In this document: positions 57,401 to 64,000 of the stretch, one piece after another | How positions within the stretch are numbered: the stretch's first letter is position 1 | Layout of the letters: each line of letters begins with the position of its first letter | Assembly (NCBI GenBank): GCA_023055505.1 | Contig: JALIRH010000042.1 | Location: 1,000,335 to 1,064,334, forward strand | Origin: Callipepla californica brunnescens | Lineage: Eukaryota; Chordata; Aves; Galliformes; Odontophoridae | DNA: 64,000 nt | Direction: 5' to 3' | Translations under genes and position numbers: made by a program | The notes under the pieces: model-generated | The model's input: only the letters and a program-made list of their open reading frames with translations | What the model was told of the DNA's origin: nothing | The model's database searches: none

Positions 57401-60400
57401 TTAAATGGAGTCAGGCTCCAGCCCTTCTGGTCACACAGTGCATTGCCTTCACCTGAGCTCCCATGGCTGACTCAGTGCTCGGCTCAGGTGATCCATCAGT
57501 GGTTCAGGCCCTGATTCAGCACTTCCCATACAGATGGGTGTTCTGCTGTGTGGGTGCTGGTTGCATACAATAAGTAGTGATTAGTAGTAATTGCTAACGA
57601 AGACTTGAGGTAGAAGATGTGCTGAGGGGAGGGTCCTTGTGCCATGTGTCAGTGCACTGCTGGGAGCGGGGGGTTCCAAGGAGGGTGTTTTGTGTTTCCC
57701 AGCGTCTTTGCTGGGAGCTGTGTGTGTGTTTGGTTGGATGCAGTGTGGCAGGTAGATGTGGATATACAGTTTTATTTATGGGAATAGCCTGGCTTAGGGC
57801 CAGCTGCAAGACTGGCCAAACTCCTCCTTGTAGTCAGTGGGTTCACAGCCATCAGATGTGAATGCGGCAGTCCATCATGCAGGAGTGGCATCATTTCTTG
57901 TTCATGTGCTCAAGCTGATGGTGGAGCAAACAGGTGAATGCTCCTGTGCCCTCCCCACCCACAGCATGCAATGAAGCAGCAAAGCAGAGGGAATCCCCAA
58001 AGGCCAAGAGTTCCTGCAAAGTGCACGGTGCTTTTCAGACAGATCCCAAGGAGCTGCTGAGGTTTCACTCATCTGGGTGACATTAGTTGCTTAGCAAAGA
58101 GCAAGGCCTTTGTTCTAACAAGAAATTGGGATGGCAGTGTTCACAGCTGTGTGTGTGCTGACTGAAAATTGTAATGCTCGCATCATCCAAAATGGGAAGA
58201 AATGGGAGCGAGTGGACAGCAGGGAAGTGTCTCCTCAGCACGGCTGTTAGAAGCAGAATTCTAGCTGCATTTCCCATCATCTTAGCTGCAAACACAGGAA
58301 GGATTGTCAGTCACCTGAAGGCACGCTGCCAGAAAGCAGCTGTCACTCATGGCATGGGAGTGGATGCATTTGTGCTTGTGTACACAGCTGCAGCACAACT
58401 CCATGAAGGCTGGGAAAAGATTTTCCACGTTGACTTTTGTCATGGTAATGTTAGCAGGCTCAAAAGGAGTGCTGTCCTGTGAGTTCACTGGCTTAGTGCT
58501 GCATGACTTCTTCAGAGTTAGGGGGGAAAAGAAAGCAACTATCCCACACAGTCAGTTTTCCTAATAGCTGCTGTTTTCATTCATTTTTCTCTAGGCCAGC
58601 AATCCGTGCTGCCAAAAATGTTACTGCTGATGAGTATGAATGCAGCCAGCCTGCCAACAAGCAGCTAAAATTGTCTGCTCTCACGGCTCTGTCCTTCCCC
58701 TGACAGTGACCAAAGCAGTTCTTTTCAAGGAAGTAATTTGGCATCTGTAAGCTTCCAAGTTTGTGGGCATACATCATCTCTGTCCCTTCTGTTGGCCCCA
58801 CTAATGTGCATTAGGTACATCGAAGCGTTTTACATCTGGGGATGCTTTCCTCTGCAGGGGGATGAACGGAGGAGAGCAGGGAGGTGGTGATGGGCACAGC
58901 TTCAGGAATGTCACTGCATGGTTTGAAGGACAGAATTCCCTTCGGCTTTAGGTCTGTGCTTCTCAGGGGTTGCAGCTTCTGCTGCTCTGCAGTCGGTGGG
59001 GTCTGCTGCCCTTTGGGGCAGGACAGCACATTTTGCTGCACCTGCAATCCCTTTCTGAAGAGGCTCTTTGGCAGGCTCTGGCAGTGCCTGTGCTGCTTCC
59101 CTCATCAGCTCACAGGATTTCTGCAGCTGATGCCTGCAGATGAACATTTGTTTCGGGCTGGGTCGTGTTTCGTGCTGCTCCCTCCTGCAGTGTCCGGTGT
59201 CACAGCTTCACCCAGCATGCCCGGGGTTATTTTTGACGCACGTATGTGCTAAGTAAAGCAGTTCTCTGCTGAGACGTGTCCTTACATTTTGTTTCTGCAG
59301 TACCCACCCGAGCGCTCAGCCCGGGATGAGGATGTCAGAAAGCAGTGAATCGCTCCCCGTGCAGCCCTGCGAGCTTAACAGCACCGGGTGCTTTCCTCAC
59401 TGTGACTGCTTTATTCTCAGAGCCCAGTCCGGGGCTCTGAGCGTGATTACAACAGCTTTCAACAGAGCTGCTTTGCTAAGGAGAAGCAGATTGCCTCTGC
59501 AGGTACTCACAATGCCTGTGTTTGTACAGCAGGACTCAGCACCCAGCGTGTCACTGCATCTCCTTCCCCTCCGAGTGTTGTTTCTTTGTGCAGGGCCAGG
59601 ACGCCGTGTTGATCTTGGCCTCCTGCCTGCGTGTGTCTAACCAGGAGGTCAGAGGGAGCGACGTGCTCAAAGCAGACGTGTCAGCTTCCCTGGGATGCTG
59701 GCACAGGTCCTCTGTCAGCAGCACCTCCGGCTCAAGGAGGTGGCACAGAAGATCATACCGTGGCAGAGGGATGAAGGCAGTACCGGGCAGACTGGCAGCA
59801 GTGTGCTGCTCTCCTGGTGGGGGCTGACATCAGCACCTCGTCACTGTTTGTGTTAACAAAATGCATTTTGGAAGGGCACTTTTCTTTCAGGAAGCCCTGG
59901 GCTGGCAGACAAGCTGCTGTTGCTGTGTGTAGGGCAGTTGGTGGCACGGCCCAGTGGCTGTGCCCGCTGTCATCCCAGCAGCAGTGCTCTGCATCCTCCT
60001 CCCCTCTGCTCCCTTTGGATGTGCACCGTGCCCTGTGAGCCTTTCCCAGGGAGTCGGACCACACTGACTGTGCTGGGAGAGATGGGTGGCATGTGACTGT
60101 GAGCCTTATCCTGGTTGTGCTGACAATAGGGTCTTTCTTCTGCTTTCTGGAGGGCTGTGCTGAATTAGAATGAGTATTAGCGTGGAGGAATGTGTGAAAT
60201 AAGCTCTGGCCTCAGCAGTGAGTAAATCGACTGGCAGGAAGTCTTCAGCTTTGTGAATCTTGGGGCTTGGAGGCATTCTATCCATTGCACTTAAATCTCA
60301 GGCCCATAAGGGAGATAGCAGAATATAGGCAAGAATAAGCCACTGGGAGGAGGAGCTGGGAGCAGGGTGCTGGATGCCACTGGGGAGGATGGCAGTTTGG

Positions 60401-63400
60401 GCTGGGGATTGGGTTGCACGCCTGGACCTGCTGACCAGAGAGTTTGCAAGGCTGCTGTTTAAAGAGACAGCAATAAAAATAATTTGTGAATGCTCTTCTA
60501 CTTTCCTCTGTCCTTATTACCTGGAAAAAAAAAAAGGGGTAGTAAAGCACTTCATCACTGATTTGTGATGCACAGTTGTTCTCCTGTTGTGGTTTGGCTT
60601 TGTTTCTGTCCCAAGGCAGTTCTGTTGAGTTCTGCCTTTCCAGGGCTTTAGGTGGAATTTTCAGTTCCTCGAACTTGATGTAAAAAAAAATGTAAAGTAA
60701 AGCCCCTTCAAACGTCAAAATTTAAAGGGTATTTTTGGGTTTGTTTGTTTGTTTTGGTTTTTTTTTTTTTGGAAAAACCAACTTGCCTTGGGTCTAAAAA
60801 TGTCAAAAAGTTTTAACAAAGAAGGCAGATGCTTTTCACTTAACTTCACTTGGCCTTGTTTCTAGAGTCTCTTCTTTCCTCTCTTGCAGGTTTACTAAGA
60901 ATCTGTCTCCAGACAAAATCAACCTGAGCACGCTGAAGGGGCAGGGGCAGCTGACCAATCTGGAGCTGGATGAGGAGGTGCTGCAGAATGTGCTGGAGCT
61001 GCCCACCTGGCTGGCTATCACCCGGGTCTACTGCAACAAGGCATCCATCAGGGTGAGCTGCGATCGTGTCCCTGGGTTCGATCCACAGCCTTCAGTGAAT
61101 TCACCCTTCATTTGATATCCAGAGCATGCTGTGGTGTAGAACCTACAGCTCAGCTGCTTTAGCTTGTAACAAGCCTGTGTATATTAGTTTTAGATGATAA
61201 TCTTGTACTGTACTTTAGAAATGGTGAAGGTTGACTCCCTGCTCATTACCTCGGAGACCTTAGGGTTTTACAGACCTTTTATTTCACCATTTCCTCCTGT
61301 TTTCCTGTTGTTTTGATAGCTGAGCAGTTCTCTGTCTTCCCTCATCCCCTCCTGACTTGTTTTTTTTACTGCTAAGGAATCAACACAGACCTCCAGCAGG
61401 AGTAGGAAGCAGAGACAAATGGAGTGCCGTTATCTGAAAGCCTAGTTGTGCTGTGAGGTATCGTAAAATAAGTGGAGCTGAAGTCTTCATTGTTGAAAAC
61501 GCAGCTCTTAAGGAACCTGTGAATGGCACATGTGAAAAGCAGTGCACTCCTTCAGCCCAGTGCTGGCTGCTTACACGTGGAATGAATGGCTGAAGTGGGG
61601 CACGCATGGACAATTGCACTTTTGCACTCTGACCCCTCTTAGAAATTTTCCTCCTTGTGCTTTTTGGAGCGCAAAATTGATTTTTTTTCAGTTGATGTGA
61701 AATGCCAGACTGTTTAATCTCGGCTGGTGCTAACCATAGCTGCACTACTTGAATGCACAGTTCTTTAGTATATGGAACAGTCTTGCTGTGATCGTTCTTC
61801 TCTGACAAGTGAGAATGAAAATGAGCCCGTCTTACTCATCTGATCTGTTCTATCCGATTTTAGAGTCAGATCTGCTTCATATAGCACCAAACATTTGTTC
61901 TCCCTTGTACAAGAACTGCAGAGTAAGTGTGGCTGCAGTAATATCAAATAGGATATTTCTGGTTTGTATGGAGTCTTCAAAAGAGTGACCTGACTTCTAG
62001 CAGCAACAATTAGTTGTAAATGCTGTATGGACAAGAACATTTTCCATAAAGGAAGAGGAGGAATCTGAATTTCACCTACTGAGCATCTATTACTCGTGAT
62101 CACATACAAGATGCTAAAGCTAGGCTGGGCTTGTAGGGCTGGCAGCTGGAAGGTCTTCTCACTTGCTTTTCTGAGCCTGTTTGACCTGGATTTGGATATG
62201 ATGAGCTGTCACAATGGTCGTTTCTCAGAGCAGAACTTTGAGCTCAAATGGTTCCCCACAGTTTCCTACGTTTTCCAATGGGGAGCTAACTCTTGTAATC
62301 CTGCCTTTATTGTTTCAGATCCAGTGGACAAAACTGAAAACGCACCCCATCTGTTTGGTAATGCTTATTCTCTTGTTCATTCCTTCCCTTGCTAATTCTG
62401 TGAATGGAAACTGTGGAATGTTTGCTCCAGTGTTGGCCTGAAACCTCCAGGCCCTTAGAGCATAGGGGAAGGGGGAGTTGTGAGAATGGTTCTGTTAGAA
62501 GATGGGTGACCTCCCATGAGATTCCCATTTCCCTGCGGGATGGGGCTGGGCTGAGCACTCAGTGGGGTCTGGGACAATGTGGTGTCTGCTTTTTGCTTTC
62601 CCCCGCTTCTGGGGACTCAGATTACCCAACAATTCTGCTGTCGATGGCGTGAGAACTTTAGCACGAGTCTGAGGGACATGGGGCTGCACAGCTGGGTTAT
62701 ACCAACCCTACAGTCCTGGACCTAAGGGTGTAAGGCTGACCTTGAGCCTTGGTCTTGTATTTACTGCTCCTTGTTTTGTCTTCCTAGTACCTGGATAAAG
62801 TGGAGGTAGAGATGAGAACATGTGAAGAGCCTCGGCCGCCCAATGGACAGTCCCCCATTGCGCTTGCTGCTGGCCAGAGGTCAGAGCTCTGAGCCCCATG
62901 GCTTCTTTCTGATATACTGGGGTATGGGTATGGGCTGTTGCTCCCAACAGTCAACCACTGACCTCTGGGGATTCTGCTTTCAGTGGTTCTGATATTGCTT
63001 ACAAACCTTGGAGGCTCTCCATACGTACCGCAGTCTCTACCTGATGACTTAAAGGATCTTCTCTTTGCAGTGAATACGGCTTTGCTGAAAAGGTGGTGGA
63101 GGGGATGTTTATTGTAGTCAATTCCATCACCATCAAGATTCACTCCAAGGCCTTTCATGCTTCTTTTGAGCTATGGCAGCTTCAGGGCTACAGCGTCAAC
63201 CCCAACTGGCAGCAGAGCGACCTGCGGCTCACCCGCATTACAGATCCGCAGAGAGGAGAGGTAAAGAGCCTTCACACGTTGCACATCCCTATTTTTGTGC
63301 AGGGACTGCAGAGGAAAGATGTGTTGGATGGTTCCCTGTGGCCTTGTTTCATTCTGTGTCTTTAAAGGGCTTAGTTTAATCCTGGCATTTCCCTGTTTTC

Positions 63401-63555
63401 CTCTTTCTGGATAGGTGTTGACATTCAAAGAACTCACCTGGCAGACACTCCGGATTGAAGCAGATGCAACTGACAATGGTGATCAGGATCCTGTTACTAC
63501 TCCTCTGAGACTCATTACGAACCAGGGGAGGATACAGATCTCTCTCAAGAGAAGG
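51388..63555 (+). CDS. BLTP3A: BLTP3A (UHRF1BP1), bridge-like lipid transfer protein, N-terminal part (six exons, continues past window)
   Basis: Exons 51388-51431, 60890-61052, 62319-62357, 62788-62879, 63071-63260 and 63415-63555 splice in phase to 223 codons with no stop. The protein starts MAAIIKKQILKHLSRFTKNL and continues with the chorein-type N-terminus (LTNLELDEEVLQNVLELPTW; IQWTKLKTHPICL; SEYGFAEKVVEGMFIVVNSI; IHSKAFHASFELWQLQGYSV; LTFKELTWQTLRIEADATDN). Family knowledge: BLTP3A is a large rod-like protein with a hydrophobic groove that carries lipids at membrane contacts, including late endosomes/lysosomes. The paralogue BLTP3B is less similar: LEPTW-region ELPTWLAITRVYC and NWQQSDLRLTRITDP agree with BLTP3A as I recall it. 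More than a thousand residues of the protein lie beyond position 64000. Start context GCGGCATGG is good; the frame is open far upstream, see findings. Confidence 0.96.
51615..51880 (-). mobile_element. CR1 LINE 3' fragment, minus strand, just inside BLTP3A intron 1
   Basis: Plus strand shows the reverse complement of the CR1 3' region: GTTGGTGTCGGGAGGGACCT, CGGGATGGGGCACCGCCGCT, CAGTGCTTCACCGCC, TCCTTATATCCAGCCTAAAC, GCTTAAAGCCTTTCCCCGCG, TCCTATCGCTCAGACC. GC content is high, as in the neighbouring island. It faces the upstream plus-strand CR1 across exon 1. Confidence 0.82.
54090..54670 (-). mobile_element. CR1 LINE 3' fragment, minus strand, in BLTP3A intron 1
   Basis: Reverse-complement CR1 landmarks on the plus strand: CGGAATCACAGCACTAAGTT, AGTCCTTCAAGATCCTCAGG, GAAGTTCTTCCTGATTCTGA, TCGTGTCCTATCGCTTGTCA, TTTGAGGTGAGGTCTCACCA, and a diverged end near ATCCATCTGCAGAGCCCTC. 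Antisense to BLTP3A, 5'-truncated. Confidence 0.87.
60739..60770 (+). repeat. (GTTT)n and poly-T tract
   Basis: About four GTTT units followed by a 14-T run, 120 bases before BLTP3A exon 2. Possibly the poly-A side of an old minus-strand insertion, but none recognised. Confidence 0.7.
60890..61052 (+). CDS. BLTP3A: BLTP3A coding exon 2
   Basis: Acceptor CTCTTGCAG; donor GTGAGC. 163 bases encode residues 15-69, FTKNLSPDKINLSTLKGQGQ through NKASIR. Confidence 0.97.
62319..62357 (+). CDS. BLTP3A: BLTP3A coding exon 3 (39 bases)
   Basis: Acceptor TGTTTCAG; donor GTAATG. Encodes IQWTKLKTHPICL, exactly 13 codons. Too short for ORF detection; placed by phase and family sequence. Confidence 0.95.
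62788..62879 (+). CDS. BLTP3A: BLTP3A coding exon 4
   Basis: Acceptor CTTCCTAG; donor GTCAGA. Encodes YLDKVEVEMRTCEEPRPPNG and QSPIALAAGQ, ending two bases into Ser113. Confidence 0.95.
63071..63260 (+). CDS. BLTP3A: BLTP3A coding exon 5
   Basis: Acceptor CTTTGCAG; donor GTAAAG. Encodes residues 113-176, from SEYGFAEKVVEGMFIVV to TRITDPQRGE, ending on a codon boundary. Confidence 0.97.
63415..63555 (+). CDS. BLTP3A: BLTP3A coding exon 6
   Basis: Acceptor TCTGGATAG; donor GTGAGT. 47 codons, VLTFKELTWQTLRIEADATD through TPLRLITNQGRIQISLKRR. The next exon is beyond the window. Confidence 0.97.
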
Positions 63556-64000
63556 GTGAGTGTTTCACCCATCCTTTGGAGGATGCACTCTCCCTGCCTG
63601 CTGCAGTGATGATTTTCCTCCCATGTCCCTCAGCAGTGGTTCATTTCCTTCACAAGTACTGAGCCCGAGCTGATGTATTGCTCTGCTTTCTGTTGGAAAC
63701 AGCTGTGTTCCAACCAAATGTCAAAGCAGTTTATTTCCCAGGGGACAGTGATATGTGTGGAGCAAGTTTTAAAATCTGTTCTCTCATCCTGAGGAGATCT
63801 GTCATCTCTTTAGTGGGAGCTGGAAGTGTGCCGGCTTGCTTTTAGCTGTCAGCAGAAGTGTGATGATGAGTGGATGTGATGATAAGTCACAAAAAAATTG
63901 TCATCTTTTTTTTTTCTTCCCTAAATGGCCAGCAGTTTCCCTTCCAAAGAGAAGGTAGCTTTGGCTCCTTTCCTTCTCAGATGAGAGCAACGTGGGCATC

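Larger units (their letters stand above)
51432..60889 (+). other. BLTP3A: BLTP3A intron 1 (9.4 kb), with two CR1 fragments
   Basis: Bounded by the exon 1 donor and exon 2 acceptor. CR1 fragments at 51615-51880 and 54090-54670, a G13 run at 51473-51485 and a GTTT/poly-T tract near 60739-60770. No other gene, RNA or repeat is recognised. Confidence 0.8.
61053..64000 (+). other. BLTP3A: BLTP3A introns 2-6 (partial)
   Basis: Introns 61053-62318, 62358-62787, 62880-63070, 63261-63414 and 63556 onward. Nothing beyond splice sites and ordinary T-rich intron sequence is seen. Confidence 0.7.

Noticed and set aside
1..64000. tRNA, rRNA, miRNA, snoRNA, CRISPR array or endogenous retrovirus
   Set aside because: I looked for box motifs, clover-leaf anchors, direct repeats and LTR/pol signatures and saw none I could defend; a proper search with dedicated tools would be needed to exclude small RNAs.

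Overview
This window is vertebrate nuclear DNA, almost certainly from a galliform bird (chicken or a close relative). Three things point there: intron-rich genes whose exons splice together in frame and read as well-known vertebrate proteins; several chicken-type CR1 LINE 3' ends; and GC-rich, poly-C-rich intergenic DNA with short introns, typical of an avian microchromosome. The exact species cannot be fixed from the sequence. Comparisons with human proteins and CR1 consensus below are from memory.

Four protein-coding genes were reconstructed by splice sites and reading phase. (1) SPDEF, minus strand, 1-1736, 3' end cut off at the window's left edge: an ETS transcription factor with PNT and ETS domains. 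(2) ILRUN (C6orf106), minus strand, coding span 15863-43510, complete in five coding exons (291 codons plus stop): UBA-like and four-tryptophan (NBR1-like) domains. (3) SNRPC, plus strand, 45206-48787, complete in six exons (159 codons plus stop): the U1 snRNP C protein. (4) BLTP3A (UHRF1BP1), plus strand, starting at 51388 and running off the right edge: the chorein-like N-terminus of a bridge-like lipid transfer protein (223 codons seen). This order and orientation match my memory of human 6p21.31, so this is a conserved synteny block.

Layout: SPDEF and its upstream/5' intron DNA (1-12.4 kb); probable long ILRUN 3' UTR (12.4-15.9 kb); ILRUN exons with large introns (15.9-43.5 kb); a CpG-rich divergent promoter interval between ILRUN and SNRPC (43.5-45.2 kb) with octamer, CArG, CRE, E-box, CCAAT and NRF1-like motifs; SNRPC (45.2-49.0 kb); a 2.4 kb spacer largely made of a CR1 element abutting the BLTP3A start; and BLTP3A with a 9.4 kb first intron. 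Six CR1 fragments are recognised.

The genes do not form a pathway; they are neighbours by conserved synteny. I found no bacterial-style system, CRISPR array or viral genome. The most interesting points are the CR1 element forming the upstream flank of BLTP3A with an open in-frame extension into its start codon, the motif-dense interval upstream of ILRUN, and apparent N-terminal or internal length differences in SPDEF and ILRUN.
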